From Rhizobium leguminosarum (GTDB taxonomy: Bacteria > Pseudomonadota > Alphaproteobacteria > Rhizobiales > Rhizobiaceae), in contig NZ_MZMU01000018.1 of assembly GCF_004123835.1 (NCBI RefSeq), forward strand, positions 62,001-126,000: 64,000 nt of DNA. Direction: 5' to 3'. Shown here piece by piece: positions 43,815 through 51,475 of this stretch (positions are counted from its first letter, which is position 1; each line of letters starts with the position of its first letter). A program made the position numbers and the translations under genes. The notes beneath the pieces were generated by a model. It was not told the DNA's origin, ran no database searches, and saw nothing but the letters and a program-made list of their open reading frames with translations.

Positions 43815-44138
43815 TCAGTTCGGGTTGTTCCAGAGGATAACCTTGCGGTTCGGCTCGCCGCCGGGGGCTTGTGCGAGATTGCCGAAGATCACGCCGATCT
43901 CCGGAGCCTCCAGCTTCACCGAGAGATATTCCTCGCCCGTCTGGCGGGCGATGCGGTTCCAGCCCGCGCCGATCTCAAAGCCGGTCTTGCGGTGGATGAT
44001 GCGGTAGTCGGGAGCTTCGTCGCTCGACTTGCTGGCGTTCGGGACGATGGCGATCGGGGCGTTGACCCGGATGGTGGCGAAGATGCCTTCGAGGCTGCCG
44101 TCGGCCTTCTCCGTCAGGGTTGCGATCGTGGTGGCCAT
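43815..44138 (-). CDS. DUF736 family protein
   Basis: A 107-aa DUF736 protein: IATLTEKADGSLEGIFATI, then APDYRIIHRKTGFEIGAGWN and EEYLSVKLEAPEI, the family's hallmark blocks over the full length. DUF736 genes are common on alphaproteobacterial plasmids and integrative elements; function unknown. The start ATG 44138 follows GAAGGAGACAA. It is transcribed alone, with a hairpin terminator behind it. In rhizobial plasmids it is often found near conjugation genes, as here. Confidence 0.92.
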   Translation of the reverse strand: MATTIATLTEKADGSLEGIFATIRVNAPIAIVPNASKSSDEAPDYRIIHRKTGFEIGAGWNRIARQTGEEYLSVKLEAPEIGVIFGNLAQAPGGEPNRKVILWNNPN

Positions 44139-44764
44139 GGTATTGTCTCCTTCGGTTGCTCGGGACCATTCCCGATGGCGCCCGAAGAAGGGGCCGAGCC
44201 GCAGGCGTCACCGGAGCGCAAGCGTAGGGGAACCCCTTGCGGGTTGACGCTGATGGCGGCCGGTCCCTTAGAAAGGCGACATGGAGAACGGGAATGGTCT
44301 CGTGCGACCGAAGGACGGGACAAACCACTACAGCCGCCGCGGTCGGGCGCTGCGTGAGAGCGGTACAGGAATGCCTCGCCGCCATTCTGCGCAAGCCCTC
44401 GCCGCTCCTAACCGCCGCAAGCCAGAAGAGCCCACCCGCCGCCCATCATACGTCGAAGCCCGACGTAGTGATCGCATCGGCAACCGCAGACTGTGCTGCA
44501 ATGCCGGGTAAAACTGCTCGTTCGGGGGATCCCACGCACGATCCTTCGCGGACTCTCTCCGGCGCCCGGCTGACGGATCCGACAGTATCCGCGGGACACC
44601 CAACCGTCGGCGCCCCGGGCACCCTGAGCGATTGGGACCGGCTTGGTCGGGCGTTCTTCGGAGGCCCATGACGGGCCAACGCATCACAAAACGGAATCCA
44701 TCGGCTGCGAAGGATTCCAAACTCTCGTTGGACAAGGTCGGTCCCGGCGGAAATGATTCCCGGC
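44139..44764. other. Intergenic stretch without a supported gene
   Basis: About 600 bases of GC-rich sequence. Open frames exist on both strands (for example 44237-44671 on + and 44328-45074 on -), but their translations are dominated by Arg, Ala, Ser and Pro, match no known pattern, and have no good ribosome site. They are best taken as chance or decayed sequence. Confidence 0.5.
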
Positions 44765-45028
44765 ATGAGCCGAATGTCCTTCCACCTCCACTGCCAGCGC
44801 ATCGATGCCAGCCGCAACATGGCGCGCAATTACACGCTTGCAATCGAGCCGACCTTGTTTGGCGAAACCGCGGTCCTGCGCAGTTGGGGACGCATCGGGA
44901 GGCGTGGCGGCGAGAGGACCGACGTGTTCGGGACCGAACAGGAGGCCGTCGCGCATTTTCTCGATCTTGTACGCCGCAAGCATCAGAAGGGCTATAGGCC
45001 GACCGGAGGCTGCGATGTTGCCCGGTGA
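44765..45028 (+). CDS. WGR domain-containing protein
   Basis: An 87-aa protein made almost entirely of a WGR domain, named after the motif seen here in VLRSWGRIGRRGGERTDVF (about residues 39-57). WGR domains occur in PARPs and MolR-like proteins and probably bind nucleic acid. In-frame ATGs occur at 44753, 44765 and 44774; 44765 is chosen for its spacing from GGAAA. Small WGR proteins are widespread on rhizobial plasmids. Function unknown. Confidence 0.8.
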   Translation: MSRMSFHLHCQRIDASRNMARNYTLAIEPTLFGETAVLRSWGRIGRRGGERTDVFGTEQEAVAHFLDLVRRKHQKGYRPTGGCDVAR

Positions 45029-45141
45029 CCCGACACGGTCGCTCGACGCGGAACGTCTGTGCATGACCCTTCATTCACCCTGGACGGGACTGAGCTGGTC
45101 GCATGGCGACATTCGGACGGGGCGGTAGGTCGAATATCTGT

Positions 45142-45648
45142 CTAGGAGGACGCCATCCATGCTCTGGCGTCGGTCATCGGGCCGCAGAAGGATGGACTGG
45201 TTGTTGTCGAGGGACGGAATGAAGCCGCTCTGCCAGAGGCGCTCCGCCTCCCCATCGACGGCACGAACGACGATTGCTCGCCCGCCGACCAGATCGGCGC
45301 CGGCACTGCCGCGACGAAAGGCATCCCTAACAATCGCCGTGCCGATACCGCAACCGACCTGGCGGTGATCAACGGCAAGCTGACCGATGTGCAGACACGG
45401 GATCGGATCGGGTGGGGCGACCCGTTCGGATCTTTCGGGTCACGACATTTGGCGCGATGACGGTCGGGGCAAAGTCCATAATAGCCAATGACCACGCCCT
45501 CGTCATGGAAGACAAACACCCTCGTAAAACCGTGCTGGTGGTTCGATCGGGCGAACGTCGCAAGCCATCCGTCGAGGGCAGGTTTGCCACAGCGGAACGA
45601 CTCCAGGCGATGGCGCTCCGCAAGCGGCTCGGTCTGCGACAAGCCCAA
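45142..45648 (-). pseudogene. Broken GNAT acetyltransferase toxin (TacT-like)
   Basis: The frame begins LGLSQTEPLAERHRLESFRC, then GKPALDGWLATFARSNHQ, the start of TacT/AtaT-type toxins, probably from a TTG near 45648 directly after the antitoxin stop. After about 45405 the family sequence (DPIPCLHIGQLAVDHRQVG, then GIGTAIVRDAF and GGRAIVV) continues only in another frame. It returns to the first frame near 45180 for the ending MTDARAWMASS. Two compensating frameshifts therefore scramble the acetyl-CoA-binding core. Either the toxin is inactivated or the sequence has two errors. The intact antitoxin precedes it. Confidence 0.75.
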
Positions 45649-45652
45649 AGCT

Positions 45653-45937
45653 TCAATGTTCCCAGGGCGCTTGACGCTGCGGGCGCTCAGCCACCTTGGC
45701 CGGCGCCGCGACTGACGGCGCTTCAATGGCCGCAACAAAAGCTTCGAAGGCATCACCGGAAACGCGAATAACACTCTCGTTGAGGATTGCCGTCTGCGCT
45801 TCCTGCACCGCAGCGCGGCGCATGAACTCGGTTCGAGATAGCCCAGTCAGGGCGGCTACCCGATCAATGATCGCGAGATCGTCATCGCGGAAGCGCATGG
45901 AGACGGGAGTTTCCTCTCGAGCACCGGTAGCGGCCAT
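45653..45937 (-). CDS. DUF1778 ribbon-helix-helix antitoxin (TacA-like)
   Basis: A 94-aa DUF1778 antitoxin. PVSMRFRDDDLAIIDRVAALTGLSRTEFMRRAAV in outline is the RHH DNA-binding fold (about residues 11-45). The C-terminal tail, ending RPQRQAPWEH, would wrap the GNAT toxin. The start at 45937 is preceded by AAGGAAAC. The toxin gene follows at once, in the usual order of TacAT modules. With the toxin frameshifted, the antitoxin may persist as a solitary repressor. Confidence 0.85.
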   Translation of the reverse strand: MAATGAREETPVSMRFRDDDLAIIDRVAALTGLSRTEFMRRAAVQEAQTAILNESVIRVSGDAFEAFVAAIEAPSVAAPAKVAERPQRQAPWEH

Positions 45938-46013
45938 GTTGGTTTCCTTGCTGGTGAAACAGAATGTAAGCGCATTACATCGCAACGATCGCCAGGCACG
46001 GAGAAAATGGCGC

Positions 46014-46955
46014 TCACGCGCCATCCTCCGCGGCCCGCCAGACCGGGATGCCCAGCCGGCGGGCCTTATCGGCGAGATTGCCGGTGATGCCGGAGCCGGG
46101 GAAGATGATGACGCCGGTCGGCATGACCGAGAGCATCTCGTCATTGCGGCGGAAGGGAGCGGACTTGGCGTGCTTCGTCCAGTTCGGCTTGAAGGTGATC
46201 TGTGTCACCTTACGACCCTCGGCCCAGCAGGCGGCGATGCGCTCGGCGCCCTTCGGCGAGCCCCCGTGGAGCAGGATCATATCGGGATGCTTCAGGTGTG
46301 CCTGGTCAAGTTTCGCCCAGATGCGTTCGTGATCGTTGTAGTCCATGCCGCCGGAGAAGGCGATCTTGGTCCCGGCCGGGATCAGCACCTCGGTTTCGTT
46401 GCGACAGCGGGCGGAAAGGAAGTCTTTGGAGTCGATCATCGCCGCCGTCATATTGGCGTGGCTGACCTTGGAGCCGGTGCGTGGGCGCCATGCCGATCCT
46501 ATCTCACCCTCGAAGAGGTCGGCCGCATAGTCGCGCATAAACTCGAAGGCATTGCGGCGTTCGAGACGCGTGATGCCTTCGGCTATCAGGCGCTCGAGCT
46601 CGACGCTCTTGACCTCCGAGCCGTCCTGCTCCCGCTGTCCGATGCGCTGTGCGTCCTCGTTGCATTGCAGCTCGCGCTGGATGCGCTCGCCGGCCCGGTG
46701 GAAGAGATTGACCGTCGACCAGAGCAGATCTTCGAGATCGGGTTCCAGCCGCGTGTCACCGAGCAGCTCGAATAGCGCGTCGAAGATCGCGGTCAGCGCC
46801 GTCTGGACGACCGGCTCTTCCGGGAGCGGCCGGGGATCGGGCTCGTCCTGAAAGGGGCGATGGCCGTGGATCTGCATTTCGTAGATGAAGCGGTCGGTCG
46901 GGGAGGAGGCGTGGTGGGGCTCGTGAGCGTCGTCTATGGGAAGGGTCAAGTTCAT
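46014..46955 (-). CDS. DUF2493 domain protein (SLOG superfamily)
   Basis: 313 aa. The C-terminal third (about 190-305) is DUF2493/YAcAr: KIAFSGGMDYNDHERIWAKLD, then MILLHGGSPKGAERIAACWA and the end VIIFPGSGITGNLADKARRLGIPVW (shown in pieces), a Rossmann-like SLOG fold expected to bind a nucleotide-like ligand. The N-terminal 180 residues are charged and helical without a known domain. GGAGACC precedes the ATG. Such genes recur on rhizobial plasmids near ParB-like and DUF932 genes; function unknown. Confidence 0.85.
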   Translation of the reverse strand: MNLTLPIDDAHEPHHASSPTDRFIYEMQIHGHRPFQDEPDPRPLPEEPVVQTALTAIFDALFELLGDTRLEPDLEDLLWSTVNLFHRAGERIQRELQCNEDAQRIGQREQDGSEVKSVELERLIAEGITRLERRNAFEFMRDYAADLFEGEIGSAWRPRTGSKVSHANMTAAMIDSKDFLSARCRNETEVLIPAGTKIAFSGGMDYNDHERIWAKLDQAHLKHPDMILLHGGSPKGAERIAACWAEGRKVTQITFKPNWTKHAKSAPFRRNDEMLSVMPTGVIIFPGSGITGNLADKARRLGIPVWRAAEDGA

Positions 46956-47099
46956 GATGGTCTCCGTCCGTTGCGGCCGGGCCTCTCGCGGCCTGACGGC
47001 GAACCTGCTCTCGCGGAGAGGGGCCGGAACCGCGGCGCGAAGCGCTGCGGCCCAGCGCAGCGCCGGGCGGCGGAAGGAAGGTTTATTGACCCGCGAGGA

Positions 47100-47118
47100 G
47101 CGCCGGCAAAGCCGGCGC
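47100..47118. other. Perfect hairpin in the 46956-47277 intergenic gap
   Basis: GCGCCGGC (47100-47107), loop AAA, GCCGGCGC (47111-47118). The surrounding 322-base gap is GC-rich and repetitive (TGACCCGC occurs on both sides of the hairpin) and holds no supported gene. Confidence 0.45.
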
Positions 47119-47277
47119 GGGGAAGAAACCTAACTGACCCGCTGAAGGCCCGGCCGCCGCGTGATAAGGGTCGCCTCTCCGCAGGCCCGCGGGCGGGCGC
47201 CCATCTGGAGGAAGTACCCATGGAACGACCTCCCAGCTGTGACGCACAGCCACCACTGCCCGCCGTCTCTGCAAGCC

Positions 47278-47990
47278 TCATATGGGCAGAAAGACCATCG
47301 CATCTTCCGGAATGAGCTGCGCCCGCAGGTTCGCCGTCAGCCGGTCCGGGCCGAGCCAGTGGAGATCCTCGTTGAAGTCGCCGAGCTCCGGGGCAAGCAC
47401 CAGCGGCAGGATCCCGAGCGCCTGCGCACGGCTGCTTAATCTCTCGATCCCGTGTCGCCCGGCTGCATCGGCGTCACCGGCGATATAGAGGCGCAGACAT
47501 CCGGCCGGCGGTGAGAAAGCCGCGAGGTGGTTTGCGGTGAGCGCGGCCGCCATAGGCAAGCCAGGCATCACTTGAGATAGCGAAAGTATGGTTTCGAGGC
47601 CTTCGCCCGCCACCATGAGCGGCACAGGTCCGTTGATCGGAAAATGAAGGCGCACGGCGTTGCCGAGAAGACCGCCAAGCGCGCGGCGGGGGTCCTCGAC
47701 CTTGGCCTTTCCCTCGCCGCCAGGATCCAGCCAGGTGCGGAGCACGCCGGTCATCTGCCCATGAGGATCGGTGACGGCCCTCGATCAGGGCTGGATAGCT
47801 GGTCGTTCGAGAGGTCCCCAGATCCCGATATTAGCACGACGGATGGAAGCCGAGCACCGCATGCGTCGATGCCCGGAGGATGCTCCGCTCGCACAGATAG
47901 GCATCTGCAAGGGTGCCGGCCAACGGCCCGCTCTCTCGCTCTTCCGCCAAGCCTACCGCCGATTCCTCCTCCAACCGGCAGGTTCCTGAC
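47278..47990 (-). pseudogene. Decayed Toprim/primase-like protein
   Basis: The 3' part (47278-47754) reads LRTWLDPGGEGKAKVEDPRR, then PLMVAGEGLETILSLSQ and LYIAGDADAAGRHG: a Toprim domain with conserved Glu (GEGLET) and DxD-like (GDAD) residues. Upstream the same protein continues in other frames: GPLAGTLADAYLCERSILRAS, then VLGFHPSC, interrupted by TAA (47831-47833) and a one-base frameshift near 47780. The N-terminal zinc-finger part is missing. Related full-length proteins in rhizobial plasmids are roughly 300 aa. It is a pseudogene although the terminal ORF remains open. Confidence 0.7.
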
Positions 47991-48123
47991 CTCCAATTAT
48001 CATGTCGGATAGTTCCAATTTTCAGTAGGCAGAAACGGAAACCTATTCGCTTCCTGCCGATGCGAAGCGTCGCAGTCAGCCTATTATACTGCTTAATTTA
48101 CGCTAGTATTATCCAGCGAGTTT

Positions 48124-49368
48124 GTGCTACGTCTTATCCGGCTTGATCAGCCTTCCGTGACCGAAGCGAGGGACGATGTGCGACAATTTTTGATCAGCAA
48201 AGAGCCGTTGGACGAAACCTCTCCAGAGTTTCAGTCGCAGCTCGAATGTGCTTATGAACAGAAGCTCAGGCCACTTTGTCGGTGCAAGGAACCGCCGGTT
48301 CCGATGTACATCGCTCGGGTCGACGGTCAATTTCTGGTCAAGCGAATGCCGCTTTCGGGACGTGATCATCACGCGTCCTGCCCGTCCTACGAGCCGCCCT
48401 ACGAGTTGTCGGGCCTCGGCCCTCTCATTGGAAACGCCATTCAGATCGATGCGACCACGGGCTCGGCAGTCTTGAAACTTGACTTTTCGTTATCGAAACG
48501 GAGCAATCGAACGGTGGCGGCATCGCCGACGGAATCCTCCGAGAGCGTCCGCAACGAACCGAAGAAGCTGTCGCTGAAGGCGATGCTTCATTATCTGTGG
48601 GATGTCGGGGAACTGACGGAATGGACGTCGTTATGGGCGGGAAAGCGCGGATGGGGCCGGGTTCGCAGCGGCCTGCTCAATGCCGCGCGGCAGATGACGG
48701 TCCGCGGCAACCTACTCTATGACATCTTGTTCGTGCCGGAGGTGTTTTATCAGGAAGACCGGGAGAAAATAGCATCCCGCCGGGTTGCAGCACTCGCCGG
48801 CGCCCAGGCATCCGCTTCAGGACCGCGGCGGCTGATGATCGCCGTGGCTGAGGTCAAAGAGTTCGCTCCCACGCGAGATGGGCAGAAAATTATCGTCCGC
48901 CACCTGCCCTTCCCTTTTGTGGTCGAGCAAGGGGCGTGGAAGCGACTGAGCGCCAGATATGAGACGGAACTCGAGTTGTGGCGGTCGAACGATGAACTCC
49001 ATTTGATCCTGATTGCGACATTTGGAATTTCCCGGGCGGGAATCGCCGCGATCGAGGAAATTGCGATGATGGTCGTCAATGAGAACTGGATTCCGTTCGA
49101 AAGCGTTCATGAGCAGCGCCTCCTGGAGAGTCTGTCAGGTTTGAGACGCAAGAGCGTCAAAGGCCTGCGTTTCAATCTGTCGCGAGAGCAGCCGATCGTA
49201 TCCGTGACACTGCCTGAACAACGACCTGCGCCGGTCGCGATGTTTATCGTGCCGACAGGCGCTGATGACGAGTACGAGGCTGCGCTGGCGGAGATGATCG
49301 AAGGCCGCCCGGAGATGACGCCGTGGATTTGGCGTGTCTCCGCAGGCGATATGCCTACCCTCCCCTGA
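48124..49368 (+). CDS. DUF1173 family protein
   Basis: A 414-aa DUF1173 protein. It has the Cys-containing block LRPLCRCKEPPVPMYIARV (about 49-67) and LVKRMPLSGRDHHASCPSYEPP (in pieces), where Cys and His residues could bind a metal. The middle region is LSLKAMLHYLWDVGELTEW in outline. DUF1173 proteins are common on mobile elements of alphaproteobacteria, of unknown function. Start GTG at 48124 has a weak ribosome site; upstream 48000-48120 is AT-rich and probably contains its promoter. It is one of the few + genes in this region. Confidence 0.85.
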   Translation: MLRLIRLDQPSVTEARDDVRQFLISKEPLDETSPEFQSQLECAYEQKLRPLCRCKEPPVPMYIARVDGQFLVKRMPLSGRDHHASCPSYEPPYELSGLGPLIGNAIQIDATTGSAVLKLDFSLSKRSNRTVAASPTESSESVRNEPKKLSLKAMLHYLWDVGELTEWTSLWAGKRGWGRVRSGLLNAARQMTVRGNLLYDILFVPEVFYQEDREKIASRRVAALAGAQASASGPRRLMIAVAEVKEFAPTRDGQKIIVRHLPFPFVVEQGAWKRLSARYETELELWRSNDELHLILIATFGISRAGIAAIEEIAMMVVNENWIPFESVHEQRLLESLSGLRRKSVKGLRFNLSREQPIVSVTLPEQRPAPVAMFIVPTGADDEYEAALAEMIEGRPEMTPWIWRVSAGDMPTLP

Positions 49369-49538
49369 CGGAGCCGGGACACCCGCAACCGGTCGCACAG
49401 AAGGCATTGATGAAGCCCCGCAGGTCATGACGAGGGTGATTGCCATCCGCTCGGCAACCACCGTCGAAGCCAGGTATCGTGCTGGATCCGCGGCAAGGGT
49501 CGCAAACAGAAAGCCCCCAGCTGAATTATGCGATGAAC

Positions 49539-49931
49539 TCAGTGGGTCGCCTCATCGATAACGGTTGGCCGCCGATGCTCGAGGCGCACCTCCATAGCGC
49601 TCAAGCGTGTGCCAAAGATGCGGGGACCGTTCAAAGCTTCGAAGACCGGATGAAACACCGGCCTGACGATGGTGAGCCGTCCGGCAACCTCCTCGATTAC
49701 AGTCGCCACATCGACGATCTCGCCATTCTCATCAGTGCCGATGATAAGCAGTATCCCTCCGAGAGGAGATGGGTAGCCATCGAGCTGCGTAAAGCAGGGA
49801 AGCGTTTCCTCCAATCCGTTGTCATCGACGACGATCGCCTGGTGATCGTCGAGACGGTTTTCCTCCGGAATGGCGACCATACGTATCGTGCCGGTGATCG
49901 GTTCGACGAGATAGGCCTTGGTGGTTTTCAT
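49539..49931 (-). CDS. Hypothetical protein (plasmid accessory)
   Basis: 130 aa, start MKTTKAYLVEPITGTIRMVA with GGGAGAA eight bases upstream; a longer frame to 49973 is not supported. Probable beta-rich fold. Pattern AIVVDDNG ... YPSPLGGILLIIGTDENGE suggests a DUF3846-like small plasmid protein, but this is only a resemblance. No catalytic residues seen. The gene stands alone between DUF1173 and DUF932 genes. Confidence 0.6.
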   Translation of the reverse strand: MKTTKAYLVEPITGTIRMVAIPEENRLDDHQAIVVDDNGLEETLPCFTQLDGYPSPLGGILLIIGTDENGEIVDVATVIEEVAGRLTIVRPVFHPVFEALNGPRIFGTRLSAMEVRLEHRRPTVIDEATH

Positions 49932-50101
49932 TGCGGTTCTCCCGAGCGCGGACTGTCGCCCGCACCGGAGCACGCGCTCCCACCTCCGATCGGGCGCCCC
50001 GGCTTGGCCCCGCCTCTACCTCTCTCTTCCATCTCGCGCTCGCGCAGACGGAAACCCCGAATTTCGAGGTTCCCATTCGAGCGCCCCTCCAAAATGAGAG
50101 A

Positions 50102-50120
50102 GTCCGGCGCGGGGCCGGAC
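50102..50120. terminator. Hairpin after the DUF932 gene
   Basis: GTCCGGC (50102-50108) pairs with GCCGGAC (50114-50120), loop GCGGG, about 50 bases beyond the DUF932 stop on the minus strand. Confidence 0.5.
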
Positions 50121-50169
50121 AGGTGGTCGGAATCAGAAAATTTGGGGACTGCAGCCTCAGGTGGCCGGT

Positions 50170-51360
50170 TCAGGAGGCGCTTTCGAGCAGCCTCTTCGTC
50201 TTGCCTTCCAATTCGAGGCGACTGTCCTGATGGGTCTTGTCGCGTGCCAGCGCGGTGATCCCCTGGACGAAATCGAAAATCGATTCCGGCGGGCGGCCCT
50301 CCTCTGAGAGAACCGTCTCGATGATCCTGCCGGTTTCGCTTTTCGAGAACCCACGACGACGCAGGAAGGTCTGGCGATCCTCGTCGTTGCGGGCGACGAT
50401 GCGCTCGCGGGCTGCCCGAACGCCGGCAACGAAGGCCGCAGGCGAGGAGTTGGCGAAGCTCGTCAGTGCTGGCGCTGCTTCATGCGCGAAACGCTCAGCC
50501 GCGAACTTCGAATGGCGGATACTGATCTCCTCGAACTTTTCCGAGCCCCAAATATTGCGGTTGGCGCACACTGCGCGGAGGTAGAAGGATGCGATTCCGA
50601 GGGTCTTCGATCCGACCTCGGAATTCCACGCATAGAAGCCGCGGAAGAACAGGTCCGGCTCGCCGCTAGGCAGACGTCCCGCCTCGATCGGGTGGGTATC
50701 GTCGACCAGAAAGACGAAGACATCGCGATCGGACGCATAGAGCGTCGTCGTGTCCTTGCTGATGTCGACAAACGGATTGTGGGTCATGCTCGCCCAATCG
50801 AGGAGACCCGGTACCTTCCACATCGTGTCGCCGGTTCCATCGCCGGCGATCTTCATCACCGCGGCCACCAGTTCGTGGTCCCAGATACGGCCGTATTCCG
50901 GCCCAGTCACGGCCCGAAGCTCCACCCGGCCGTCATCCATTTCCAGAGTCTTCACCAGTTCAGTCCGATGGTTGAGAAGGCCATGCTGCAGATTGATGGC
51001 GGCAAGCGGCGCGGGAAGCTGGCGCATGTAGGTTGCCGGAGCTCCGACCAAGCTGCAGAGCTGGCTATAGCTCCAGTGCGTCGGTACGATCGGCTGCCGC
51101 TCGCCGGGAATGATCAGCTCGAGGCGCTCGACGTTGTCGCGTGTCGCCTCGACCCGGATTGCCGAACTTTCCACGGTTCGCGCACGAGCATGGTCGGCTC
51201 GGTTCTTCACCGCATGGTGGAGCTCGGAAAGCGACAGATATCGCTCGTCGTCGGGACGCGAGAACCATTCAGACGAAACGCGGCCAATGCGTTGCCCGCG
51301 CGAGATATCGACCTTGATGCCGGACGAAACCCGGCTGGAACTGGAAAGCATGGCGTTCAT
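50170..51360 (-). CDS. DUF932 domain protein (plasmid/phage-type)
   Basis: 396 aa. The DUF932 core runs from about 90 to 330: WSYSQLCSLVGAPATYMRQL, then LRAVTGPEYGRIWDHELV, FVFLVDDTHPIE and FYLRAVCANRNIWGSEKFEEI in order. The family is found on plasmids and phages (E. coli YfjQ relatives) and is of unknown function. GGAGAC precedes the ATG. It lies downstream of the ParB-like gene on the same strand but behind two hairpins, so probably a separate transcript. Confidence 0.88.
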   Translation of the reverse strand: MNAMLSSSSRVSSGIKVDISRGQRIGRVSSEWFSRPDDERYLSLSELHHAVKNRADHARARTVESSAIRVEATRDNVERLELIIPGERQPIVPTHWSYSQLCSLVGAPATYMRQLPAPLAAINLQHGLLNHRTELVKTLEMDDGRVELRAVTGPEYGRIWDHELVAAVMKIAGDGTGDTMWKVPGLLDWASMTHNPFVDISKDTTTLYASDRDVFVFLVDDTHPIEAGRLPSGEPDLFFRGFYAWNSEVGSKTLGIASFYLRAVCANRNIWGSEKFEEISIRHSKFAAERFAHEAAPALTSFANSSPAAFVAGVRAARERIVARNDEDRQTFLRRRGFSKSETGRIIETVLSEEGRPPESIFDFVQGITALARDKTHQDSRLELEGKTKRLLESAS

Positions 51361-51384
51361 GATGATGTCTCCTGAAACGAATGA

Positions 51385-51456
51385 GCCCGGCGCGATGGCC
51401 GGGCGGTGTTGATATTGAAGTCGGATTGGTAAGAGCCCGGTGATGGCGCCGGGCTC
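51385..51456. terminator. Two tandem similar hairpins after the parB-like gene
   Basis: GAGCCCGG/CCGGGCTC (51433-51440 and 51449-51456, loop TGATGGCG) and GCCCGG/CCGGGC (51385-51390 and 51399-51404, loop CGCGATGG). The two share the GCCCGG stem and a GATGG loop word, so they look like a duplicated terminator of the minus-strand ParB-like gene. Confidence 0.6.
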
Positions 51457-51475
51457 CGATGATCAGCTGCGGAGA

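Noticed and set aside
44328..45074. Open frame of 248 aa on - over the WGR gene
   Set aside because: Overlaps a recognised WGR domain gene and has no protein-like pattern.
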